A DNA stretch of 64,000 nucleotides from an uncultured Eubacteriales bacterium. GTDB taxonomy: Bacteria; Bacillota; Clostridia; Oscillospirales; Acutalibacteraceae. Position 1 is the first letter of the stretch. Every line of letters starts with the position of its first letter. The translations under genes and the position numbers were made by a program. This document shows, piece after piece, positions 42,506 to 49,456 of this stretch. Location: positions 124,001 through 188,000 of the forward strand of contig CAKSOL010000004.1 in the NCBI GenBank assembly GCA_934477125.1, read 5' to 3'. The notes under the pieces were generated by a model that had not been told where the DNA came from, did no database searches, and was given only the letters and a program-made list of their open reading frames with translations.

Positions 42506-42534
42506 ATTTTAAACCCTCTGCGCGGATTTGTCAA
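42506..42534 (-). promoter_or_regulatory. promoter of the aromatic amino acid operon
   Basis: Minus-strand TTGACA (42529-42534), 17-bp spacer, TAAAAT (42506-42511). Predicted start near 42499. Confidence 0.85.
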
Positions 42535-42540
42535 GAGGAA

Positions 42541-42606
42541 ATTAGACGGTATAATTTAACGTCACAGGTCTAATGTCTAACGTCTAACGTCTAACATCTA
42601 AATTTA
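42541..42606. repeat. heptad element R7
   Basis: Left remnant ATTAGACGGTATAATTTAACG, then CACAGG and five right-hand units (TCTAATG, TCTAACG x2, TCTAACA, TCTAAAT). It occupies the divergent region between the aro operon promoter and pyk. Confidence 0.82.
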
Positions 42607-42658
42607 TGTCTATTTTCCGCGGAAAACGCGCATAATATTGCTGACACAGGAGGGAATT

Positions 42659-44068
42659 ATGAGAAAAACGAAAATTATCTGCACTCTCGGTCCGAACTGC
42701 CGGGATATCGGCACTCTCGAAAAAATGCTTGCCGGCGGAATGGACGCCGCAAGGCTCAATTTTTCACATCAGAACCATTCCTTTCACCGCGAAAACATCG
42801 AAACGGTAAAGGAACTGCGGCGAAGAACCGGAAAGCCGCTCGCGCTGATTTTAGACACAAAGGGTCCCGAAATACGGACGGGGTTGCTTGAGGGCGGAGC
42901 GGCGGAGCTTAAAGCCGGAGAAAAAACCGTTTTATCCGCGGCGGCAGGAGAGGGAAACGCCCGGCTTATCGGAATAAGCCTTCCGGGTCTTGCCGATACC
43001 TTAAATCCCGGCGACATTATTTTAATAGATGACGGAAAAATAAAGTTAGCCGTTGATAAAATAAGCGGCGGCGAGATTTCCTGCGAAATTCTGCGCGGAG
43101 GAATACTCGGAAACACGCGCGGAGTAAATCTGCCGGGAATCGACACCGACATACCCTTTTTATCCGAGCGCGACCGCGCCGACCTGCTTCTCGGCATCGA
43201 GCAGGGGGTGGACTATGTTGCCGCGTCGTTCGTGCGCTCGGCGGAGGACGTTCGTCAAATGCGGCGGTTCTTATGCGACAACGGCGGCGGAGATATACGC
43301 ATTATCTCGAAAATCGAAAGCCGTTCGGCGGTAAAACGGTTTGAGGATATATTAAAGGAAAGCGACGGAATAATGGTAGCTCGCGGCGACCTCGGAGTTG
43401 AGGTGCCGTTTGAGCGGCTGCCGGGCTTGCAGAAAAAAATGATTTCCCTTTGCTACAAAAGCGGAAAAATGGCGGTTACGGCAACCCAGATGCTTGAAAG
43501 TATGATTTCCGGGGGCGACCCGACCCGCGCCGAAATAAGCGACGTTGCCAACGCCGTTTTCGATATGACGAGCGCGGTTATGCTTTCGGGGGAGACGGCG
43601 ATAGGAAAGGACCCTGCGGCGGTTGTTGAGGCGATGGCACGGATATGCTCCCGCGCTCAGGAGGACTGCGGCAGCTTTTGCACTGCCTGCCGCCGGGAAC
43701 AGCCGGAACCCCTGTGCGACGCGACCGACGCGGTATGCGCGGCGGCGGTTACGGCGGCTGAAAGCATAAATGCAGCCGCGATAATCGCGGTTACGGCGAA
43801 CGGGCGGACGGCGCGGCTTGCGGCGAAATACCGTCCCTCAATTCCGATAATTGCCGCCGCATTTTCCGAGAGGGTTTTCAATCAGCTTGCCGCGAACTGG
43901 GGAGTTATTCCGCTTTTGACCGAGCCGGAGCAAAACCCGGCGCGCGCCTTTGAAAGGGCGGCGGAGACGGCGGAGCGGCTCGGACTTATAAGGAGCGGCG
44001 ACCGGCTGGTTCTGGTCTGCGGAGCGTCCCCCTCCTCGCCGGGGCATAATATGCTGAGGATTGTTTGA
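42659..44068 (+). CDS. pyk: pyruvate kinase
   Basis: Final glycolytic step, PEP + ADP to pyruvate + ATP. It has TKIICTLGPNCRD at the N-terminus, LDTKGPEIRTG, GIMVARGDLGVEVPFERLP and TATQMLESMISGGDPTRAE, the substrate and cation sites. The 469-residue form lacks the extra C-terminal PEP-utilising domain seen in many Bacilli. The start at 42659 has AGGAGGG 5-6 nt upstream. Heptad element R7 lies immediately upstream. Confidence 0.95.
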   Translation: MRKTKIICTLGPNCRDIGTLEKMLAGGMDAARLNFSHQNHSFHRENIETVKELRRRTGKPLALILDTKGPEIRTGLLEGGAAELKAGEKTVLSAAAGEGNARLIGISLPGLADTLNPGDIILIDDGKIKLAVDKISGGEISCEILRGGILGNTRGVNLPGIDTDIPFLSERDRADLLLGIEQGVDYVAASFVRSAEDVRQMRRFLCDNGGGDIRIISKIESRSAVKRFEDILKESDGIMVARGDLGVEVPFERLPGLQKKMISLCYKSGKMAVTATQMLESMISGGDPTRAEISDVANAVFDMTSAVMLSGETAIGKDPAAVVEAMARICSRAQEDCGSFCTACRREQPEPLCDATDAVCAAAVTAAESINAAAIIAVTANGRTARLAAKYRPSIPIIAAAFSERVFNQLAANWGVIPLLTEPEQNPARAFERAAETAERLGLIRSGDRLVLVCGASPSSPGHNMLRIV

Positions 44069-44120
44069 GGTTATACAGAGTTTATGCCGCAGAAACAGAA
44101 TTTTGGGGTTGGCGGCAGAA

Positions 44121-44149
44121 ATACGGCAGACGTCCGACGTCTGCCGTAT
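44121..44149 (+). terminator. hairpin after pyk
   Basis: ATACGGCAGACGT-ccg-ACGTCTGCCGTAT, a perfect 13-bp stem. The following sequence is AT-rich (gatttataaatt) without a clean T-run. Confidence 0.6.
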
Positions 44150-44183
44150 GATTTATAAATTCCTATAAATTCTCCGCTTTTAT

Positions 44184-44492
44184 TTATCCACTTTTTTCTT
44201 TATTTCCGGTTGAAAAGTAAAGCGCCGTATGTTATAATGGCTTTATAATAATATTATATAATACAGTCTGCTGATAACCCTTTATTATTTTGCGGCGTTC
44301 ACGCCGCATTTACGTTTTTCCGCTGACAGGTGCGGCGGAAAAACACCTTGTAAGCGAAAAACCGCTTTTTCAGCGGTTTTTCAAGGGCGCCGGGGTGGTA
44401 TTGGCGGGGATGGAGTGCAGTCAAAAATCTTTGATTTTTGCGAGCGGAATTCCCGCCAAAGAGCGCAGCGACTGTTGCGGAGTGTTAAAAAA
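44184..44492 (+). promoter_or_regulatory. dnaA promoter and hairpin-rich leader
   Basis: The 424-bp pyk-dnaA gap holds a DnaA-box-like TTATCCACT (44184-44192), a promoter with TTGAAA (44210-44215) and TATAAT (44233-44238) at 17 bp, the CCGCTGACAGG element copy A, a hairpin AAAAACCGC-tttttca-GCGGTTTTT (about 44357-44383) and CAAAAATC-ttt-GATTTTTG (about 44421-44440). The resulting leader of about 250 nt carries four hairpins, one of which could act as an attenuator. Confidence 0.6.
44291..44346 (+). repeat. CCGCTGACAGG hairpin element, copy A
   Basis: TGCGGCG-ttca-CGCCGCA, then TTTTTCCGC-TGACAGG-GCGGAAAAA. Its second half is identical to copy C (30181) over 27 nt and differs from copy B (45843) at one position. 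Confidence 0.82.
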
Positions 44493-45812
44493 ATGGCTAT
44501 TCAATCTATCGGCGACATCTGGAGCGCCGTATGCGAGGAATGTAAAAAAAACATATCTTCTATCACATTCGACTGCTTTTTAAAGGACCTAAAGCCCGTT
44601 TCAATCGACGCGGGGGTCTTTACAATCTCTATCAACAACGAGTACTTAAAAGACCTTATCGAAAAGAATTATTCCGACCTGCTCAAGACCTCGATAACGG
44701 TCGTTATGGGTATTCCTATGGAGCCGGTTATCATTCTTGAGGACGACGAGGAGAAAATCCGCAATGCCGAGGAGCACTGCGAGGGGCTTACCTTTGAGGA
44801 TTTCTTTACGTTTGACAATTTTATTGTCGGCTCTACCAACCGTTTTGCCCAGGCGGCTTCCTTTGCGGTTGCGGACAATCCTAACATAATATACAATCCG
44901 CTCGTTATCTACGGCAATTCGGGAGTCGGGAAAACTCACCTTATTTTAGCTATCAAAAATCACATAAAGAAGAAGTATCCCTCAAAGAAAATCGCCTATG
45001 TCCGCAGCGAGGACTTTACGAACCAGCTTATTCAGGCGATAGCTCTGGGCGCAGAGGCGGTTGACGATTTTCACGCGAAGTACCGCGGAGTTGATATTCT
45101 GCTGATAGACGATATTCAGTTTATCGCCGGAAAGGAATCTACTCAGGAGGAGTTTTTCAATACCTTCAACACGCTGCACCAGAACAACAAGCAGATTGTC
45201 GTTACGATGGACCGTCCGCCCAAAGAGATAAAGCTGCTTGACGACCGTATACGCTCGCGCTTTGAAAGCGGACTTTTCGCCGACATAACTCCGCCGGACT
45301 TTGAAACGAGGGTCGGAATTATCAACAAGAAGGCGGAGCAGGTACATATAAATATAGACGAAAATCTTGTTTACTACATCGCCGAGCATATCAAGGACAA
45401 CACGCGTCAGCTTGAGGGCGTTGTCAAAAAGCTGCACGCTTATATTTCCATTCAGGGCAAAATTCCGTCGCTTTCGGTTGTTCAGGGCTTTATAAGGGAC
45501 GTTATAAACGACACGCGCCCGGAGCCTATCAAAACCGAAAAGATAATATCCGAGGTTGCGAGAACCTATAACGTTACCGAAAACGACATTCTTTCCAACC
45601 GCAGAACGGCGCCGCTTGCGCTTGCGCGGCAGGTTGCGATGTATATAGCGAGAAAAACGACCGACCTTTCCTATAAGGAAATAGGCGAGGCTTTCGGAAA
45701 GGATCACACCACCGTGCTTTATAATGTAAAGCAGATAGAGAAGTTTTTATGGGACAAGCCCTACGAAAAGGAGCTTGTTGACGACATTATAAAGAATTTG
45801 CAGGGGTCTTGA
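44493..45812 (+). CDS. dnaA: chromosomal replication initiator protein DnaA
   Basis: AAA+ initiator that opens oriC. Domain I begins IGDIWSAVCEECKKNISS; domain III starts FTFDNFIVGSTNRFAQAA near residue 106 with Walker A YGNSGVGKTHL, Walker B ILLIDDIQFIAGKE and the Arg-finger region DDRIRSRFESG; domain IV ends with the DNA-binding signature FGKDHTTVLYNVKQIE. About 439 residues. The start at 44493 is chosen by homology, with GGAG 10 nt upstream; an upstream ATG at 44415 is rejected. Confidence 0.96.
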   Translation: MAIQSIGDIWSAVCEECKKNISSITFDCFLKDLKPVSIDAGVFTISINNEYLKDLIEKNYSDLLKTSITVVMGIPMEPVIILEDDEEKIRNAEEHCEGLTFEDFFTFDNFIVGSTNRFAQAASFAVADNPNIIYNPLVIYGNSGVGKTHLILAIKNHIKKKYPSKKIAYVRSEDFTNQLIQAIALGAEAVDDFHAKYRGVDILLIDDIQFIAGKESTQEEFFNTFNTLHQNNKQIVVTMDRPPKEIKLLDDRIRSRFESGLFADITPPDFETRVGIINKKAEQVHINIDENLVYYIAEHIKDNTRQLEGVVKKLHAYISIQGKIPSLSVVQGFIRDVINDTRPEPIKTEKIISEVARTYNVTENDILSNRRTAPLALARQVAMYIARKTTDLSYKEIGEAFGKDHTTVLYNVKQIEKFLWDKPYEKELVDDIIKNLQGS

Positions 45813-45842
45813 AAATAAGTACGCCGATAAAAACCGATTTTT

Positions 45843-45896
45843 TGCGGCGGAACGCCGCACTTTCGTTTTTCCGCTGACAGGCGCGGCGGAAAAATA
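45843..45896 (+). repeat. CCGCTGACAGG hairpin element, copy B
   Basis: GCGGCG-gaa-CGCCGC followed by ACTTTCGTTTTT (a plausible dnaA terminator), then TTTTTCCGC-TGACAGG-GCGGAAAAA. Second copy flanking dnaA. Confidence 0.82.
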
Positions 45897-45926
45897 CCCT
45901 TTAAGCGAAGAAATCCCGGCTTAAAG

Positions 45927-46141
45927 TTATCAACTTATCAATGTTAATTAACATTTCGGTTTTTAACAGGACGGTTGATAATTAAAGGTTATTCATTTTA
46001 TCCACATTTTTATTTTACTTTCTTTCCACAGGGAAATTTATCTTATATAAAGGCGCGGCAGGGGTTATCCACCGTTTTAACCGCCCCTATTATTTACTAC
46101 TATTTTTATATTTATTATATACGCAAAATTTTGAAAATTTG
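45927..46141. other. replication origin (oriC) between dnaA and dnaN
   Basis: The gap contains a perfect DnaA box TTATCCACA (45998-46006), TTATCCACC (46065-46073), TTATCAACT (45927-45935), TTATCAATG (45935-45943) and a reverse-strand TTATCAACC (45973-45981). After the box at 46065 come ACCGCCCC and TTACTACTATT (about 46093), resembling the GC tract and DnaA-trio layout of the Bacillus unwinding element, then about 45 bp of A/T. Function is inferred from this pattern and position. Confidence 0.85.
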
Positions 46142-46194
46142 AGTTTTCAGCTGTTTTTCGGTTTTCGGAGAACGGCGGCAAAGGAGATTAAAAA

Positions 46195-47313
46195 ATGACA
46201 GTTACCGTTGAAAGAGCAAAGCTGCTTGAGGGCGTTCAGAAGCTGCAGAGAGCCGTAGGAGCAAAAAGCACGATGCCTGTGCTTGAGGGTATTCTGATTT
46301 CAGCCGAAAAGGGACTTATAACTCTTTCCTCCTATAACCTCGAAATAGGAATGAAAAAGGAAATGTATGCGCAGTGCGAAAAGGAGGGCGATATCGTTAT
46401 CAACGCCCGGCTGCTTGCGGACATTCTGAGGAAGATGAACAGCTTACAGGTTGAAATAACCGCTGATGAAAAGCTGCTCTGCCATATCAGCGGAGGCGGC
46501 GCGGTTTTCGATATTATGGGAATGGCGGCGACGGATTATCCCGAAATGCCCTCCGTTGCCGATGGAACGCGCATTGAAATCGACAGCAAGCTTTTCAGCA
46601 AAATGGTTTCGGGAACTATTTTCTCGGTTGCGCAGGTTGAGGGAACGCGGCCGATACTGACGGGGCTTGATGTTTCGGTCAGCAACGGTATTTTACAGCT
46701 TGTCGCGGTTGACGGCTGCCGCCTTGCGATACGCAGGGAGAGGGTTGCGGTTGAGGAAAACATCGAGTTTATCGCGGCAGGAAAGGCAATTTCCGAGGCG
46801 GTTAAGCTGATAGACGAGGAAACCGAAAATATTTCGATAACGGTCGGAAAAAGGCTGATTTCCTTTAATATTGACGGGTATCTGTTCATTTCCCGGCTTT
46901 TGGAGGGCGAATACGTCAATTACCAGAAAATAATTCCTGCCGAAAACAAGCAGACGATAGTTGTCAACACAAGGGAGCTTATAAACGTTATAGAAAGAGT
47001 TTCCCTGCTGATAAACGACTTTTTAACCTCCCCTGTCCGCGCTTATTTCGATACCAATGAGGTTACTTTCTCCTGCACCACCTCTATGGGTCACGCAACA
47101 GAAAAAATGGAGCTTGCTCTTGAGGGAGAGCCGTTTGAGATAGGCATTAACAGTCGGCTGCTGCTTGAGGCGCTCAGGGCTATCGACGAGGAATTCGTTA
47201 AAATTATCTTCAACGGAGTAAACGCCGGAATAGTTCTCTGCTCGCCCGACAGCGGAAACGAGGACTACTTATATATAGTTATGCCGATGAGGTTGAATAA
47301 TGGAAAAAATTAA
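46195..47313 (+). CDS. dnaN: DNA polymerase III sliding clamp, beta subunit
   Basis: Ring-shaped processivity clamp. The three-domain beta-clamp pattern is visible, with KLLEGVQKLQRAVGAKSTMP at the N-terminus, LLADILRKM, TRPILTGLDVSVSNG, and the C-terminal YLYIVMPMRL. The 372 residues are normal. GGAGAT lies about 9 nt before the ATG. Followed by the S4 gene with 14-bp overlap. Confidence 0.96.
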   Translation: MTVTVERAKLLEGVQKLQRAVGAKSTMPVLEGILISAEKGLITLSSYNLEIGMKKEMYAQCEKEGDIVINARLLADILRKMNSLQVEITADEKLLCHISGGGAVFDIMGMAATDYPEMPSVADGTRIEIDSKLFSKMVSGTIFSVAQVEGTRPILTGLDVSVSNGILQLVAVDGCRLAIRRERVAVEENIEFIAAGKAISEAVKLIDEETENISITVGKRLISFNIDGYLFISRLLEGEYVNYQKIIPAENKQTIVVNTRELINVIERVSLLINDFLTSPVRAYFDTNEVTFSCTTSMGHATEKMELALEGEPFEIGINSRLLLEALRAIDEEFVKIIFNGVNAGIVLCSPDSGNEDYLYIVMPMRLNNGKN

Positions 47314-47527
47314 GGGTATTTCCATTAAGGAGGAGTTTATAAGGCTGGATTCCGCCTTAAAGCTTGCGGGACTTGTTTCAACCGGGGGACACGCCAAGAT
47401 GATTATTCAGAACGGCGAGGTTAAGGTTAACGGCGAGGTCTGCACGGCAAGAGGAAGAAAGCTGAGAAAGGGAGACCGCGCCGAAACCGGAAACGGCGGT
47501 CTTATAATAGAAAATGCGGGCGGTTAA
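47300..47527 (+). CDS. yaaA: S4-domain RNA-binding protein YaaA
   Basis: The 75-residue protein contains FIRLDSALKLAGLVSTGGHA, then KMIIQNGEVKVNGEVCTARG, an S4 RNA-binding fold. It lies between dnaN and recF as in most Firmicutes and overlaps both genes (14 bp each). AAGGAGG, which is just inside its own coding start region, is not its ribosome binding site; translation likely depends on coupling to dnaN. Confidence 0.93.
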   Translation: MEKIKGISIKEEFIRLDSALKLAGLVSTGGHAKMIIQNGEVKVNGEVCTARGRKLRKGDRAETGNGGLIIENAGG

Positions 47528-48581
47528 GCTGCGCTGCGCCGATTTCAGGAACATTTCCTCGCTTGAGCTTTCGTTCGGCGACAGAATGAATGTTATTTTC
47601 GGCGAAAACGCGCAGGGTAAAACCAACATTTTGGAGTCTGTCTGGCTGTTTACCGGGGCGAAAAGCTTCCGGGGCGCGAGAGACAGCTCATATGTCAGGT
47701 TTGGGCAGGAAAAAGCCGTCTGCGAGCTGACGTTTGAAACCGGGGGAACAGAATATACGGCGAAAATGGAGTTTTCCGAAAAGCGGACGGCTTATCTTAA
47801 CGGCAAGGCGCTGAAAAGTCCGGCGGAGCTTGCCGGAAAATTCAATGCGGTTATTTTTTCGCCGCTCGATATTTCGCTTATAAACGGAAGTCCGGCGGAA
47901 AGAAGAAAATTTCTCGACCTTTCGATAGGTCAGCTTTATCCCGGCTACATACCCCTGCTCCACGGTTACAATAAGGCGCTTTCCCAGAGAAATCAGACCC
48001 TGAGGGACTACCGCTTTGACCCCTCGCTTTCGGTTATGCTCGAAATATTTGAAAAGGAGCTCAGCACAAAGGGCGAAAAGATTACGGCGCTTAGAAAAAG
48101 GTATCTCGAAAGGCTGAAAAATTATATACCCGATATTTATTCCGGAATTTCGGGAGGGCGCGAGGTATTTTCCGCGGAATACGAGGAAAAAACCGCCGGG
48201 GCTTCTTTGGAGGAGGAGCTGGTTAAATCGCGGGCGGAGGATATGAAAACCGGAGTGACCTCGGCAGGACCTCACAGGGACGATGTTCTTCTGACGATAG
48301 ACGGCAGGGCTTGCCGGGCTTACGGCTCTCAGGGGCAGCGCAGGAGCGCGGCGCTTACCTTAAAGCTCGCGCAGGCGGAGGTTATAAATTCCGCTGCGGG
48401 AGAATATCCCGTCTGTCTGCTGGACGACGTTATGAGCGAGCTTGACCCCGGACGGCAGGAATACATTCTGAACAGGGTTAAGAGCAGGCAGACCTTATTG
48501 ACCTGCTGCGACCCCGACGACTTTAAGGGTCTTGAAAAGGGCGAAAGCTTTGAAATAAAGAGCGGAAAAATTGCAAAATAA
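47514..48581 (+). CDS. recF: DNA replication and repair protein RecF
   Basis: ABC-type ATPase loading RecA at gaps. LRCADFRNISSLELSFGDRM opens the protein; Walker A is VIFGENAQGKTNILE near residue 28; the signature AYGSQGQRRSAALTLKLA and Walker B CLLDDVMSELD are in the C-terminal third. 355 residues. The gene overlaps yaaA by 14 bp. Confidence 0.95.
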   Translation: MRAVKLRCADFRNISSLELSFGDRMNVIFGENAQGKTNILESVWLFTGAKSFRGARDSSYVRFGQEKAVCELTFETGGTEYTAKMEFSEKRTAYLNGKALKSPAELAGKFNAVIFSPLDISLINGSPAERRKFLDLSIGQLYPGYIPLLHGYNKALSQRNQTLRDYRFDPSLSVMLEIFEKELSTKGEKITALRKRYLERLKNYIPDIYSGISGGREVFSAEYEEKTAGASLEEELVKSRAEDMKTGVTSAGPHRDDVLLTIDGRACRAYGSQGQRRSAALTLKLAQAEVINSAAGEYPVCLLDDVMSELDPGRQEYILNRVKSRQTLLTCCDPDDFKGLEKGESFEIKSGKIAK

Positions 48582-48588
48582 AGAAATT

Positions 48589-48611
48589 TCAAAAAAATGA
48601 AATTTCCTCTT
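48589..48611 (+). terminator. AT-rich hairpin after recF
   Basis: GAAATTTCA and TGAAATTTC (9 bp) around AAAAA. Weak, but in the right place. Confidence 0.4.
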
Positions 48612-48639
48612 GCAAAATAAGGAAAAGTGAGTTATAATA
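48611..48639 (+). promoter_or_regulatory. promoter for the recF-remB intergenic RNA
   Basis: TTGCAA (48611-48616) and TATAAT (48634-48639) at 17 bp spacing. Expected start near 48646. Confidence 0.75.
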
Positions 48640-48645
48640 GTATCA

Positions 48646-48830
48646 GAAAAACTAAATTCTAAAGTTTTCTAAGATTAAACGGTAGAATTTAGGCATCAGA
48701 TACGATAACGCAGTAGAGATTATACTCCTTTAGGGAATTCTCCAACTCCCTTACCTTCATCATCATAGGGGTTTGTTTCTTACCATCCTTTTCGTATTTG
48801 GTGTCTAAACTCTGCCGTTTAATTAAATTA
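48646..48830 (+). ncRNA. candidate structured noncoding RNA with a 32-bp closing helix
   Basis: Positions 48674-48705 pair with 48792-48823 over 32 positions. Of five departures from Watson-Crick, four are G-U on the plus strand and only one is a mismatch, whereas the minus strand would have four mismatches, which points to a plus-strand RNA. An alternative 9-bp pairing, TAAATTCTA (48653-48661) with TAGAATTTA (48683-48691), would compete with the base of the helix. The 86-nt interior can form AGGGA...TCCCT. It lies in the 381-bp recF-remB gap, is AT-rich and has no coding frame. Rod shape and length recall 6S RNA, but I cannot confirm it. Confidence 0.6.
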
Positions 48831-48962
48831 TGGGAAAAAATGCGTCAGCCGCCGGCAAAAATCGCTTTTTAAAAAGATTTGCCTAAAAATGAAAAGCCGG
48901 TTTTAAAATGCGGATTTTAAGGGTTTGTCCGCGCGGAATCAGGCGTTCCGGGGAGATAGGGA

Positions 48963-49229
48963 ATGTATCTTCATTTAGGAAATGAAATCATAATAAGAAC
49001 CGAGGACTTAATCGGGATTTTCGATATCGAGGGAACGACCGTTTCAAAGCACAGCCGCAGCTTTCTGAACAAAGCCGCGAAAAAGGGCGAGGCGGTTACG
49101 GTTTCCTATGAGCTGCCGAAGTCCTTTATAGTCTGCAAGGCGGCGGACGAGGAGCGGCAGAGGGTTTATATTTCTCAGATATCGGTTTCAACGCTGGTTA
49201 AGCGCGCGGAGCTTGATATAATCGAATAA
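48963..49229 (+). CDS. remB: RemB-type (DUF370) regulator
   Basis: The 88-residue protein begins MYLHLGNEIIIRTEDLIGIF with SFIVCKAADEERQRVYISQI, matching the extracellular-matrix regulator RemB/YaaB family. Its place between recF and gyrB is conserved in Firmicutes. Related RemA binds DNA; the function of RemB is less known. GGGGAGA lies about 8 nt before the ATG. Confidence 0.9.
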   Translation: MYLHLGNEIIIRTEDLIGIFDIEGTTVSKHSRSFLNKAAKKGEAVTVSYELPKSFIVCKAADEERQRVYISQISVSTLVKRAELDIIE

Positions 49230-49292
49230 AAGTGGTTACGGAAAATTTGCCGGAACTTTTTGCCGAGAGCTGAGCAAAAGAGCGGCGGCTCT

Positions 49293-49313
49293 GCGCGGCG
49301 CAGGGTGCCGCGC
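49293..49313 (+). terminator. hairpin between remB and gyrB
   Basis: GCGCGGC-gcagggt-GCCGCGC, with the same GGCGCAGGGTGCC core as the hairpin after the rnf operon. No T-tract. Confidence 0.5.
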
Positions 49314-49389
49314 GCGGCAGGACAACGGGCTGAAAGCGCAGAAAAAACGGTTTTTTATGAGGTTTACGAAATTGCGCGGCTCAGGAGAA

Positions 49390-49440
49390 TTTAACGTATT
49401 TCACGTCTAATATCTAATGTCTAATATCTAAAGTCTAAAT
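49390..49440. repeat. heptad element R8
   Basis: GAATTTAACGTATTTCACG, then TCTAATA, TCTAATG, TCTAATA, TCTAAAG, TCTAAAT. No left array. It ends 17 bp before gyrB, just ahead of AAGGAG, so it is in the gyrB leader. Confidence 0.82.
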
Positions 49441-49456
49441 TAAGGAGCAAGAAAAA

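Noticed and set aside
42303..42534. T-box leader before the aro operon
   Set aside because: No T-box sequence or specifier-loop layout was found; a translated leader peptide and a simple terminator are present instead.
44415..44492. N-terminal extension of DnaA from the upstream ATG
   Set aside because: The added residues do not match DnaA and are encoded by a hairpin region; the start at 44493 has a ribosome binding site and the usual domain I.
48674..48823. The 32-position inverted repeat as a MITE
   Set aside because: The G-U pattern favours one transcribed strand and no target duplication was seen; a mobile origin is not excluded but is less likely.
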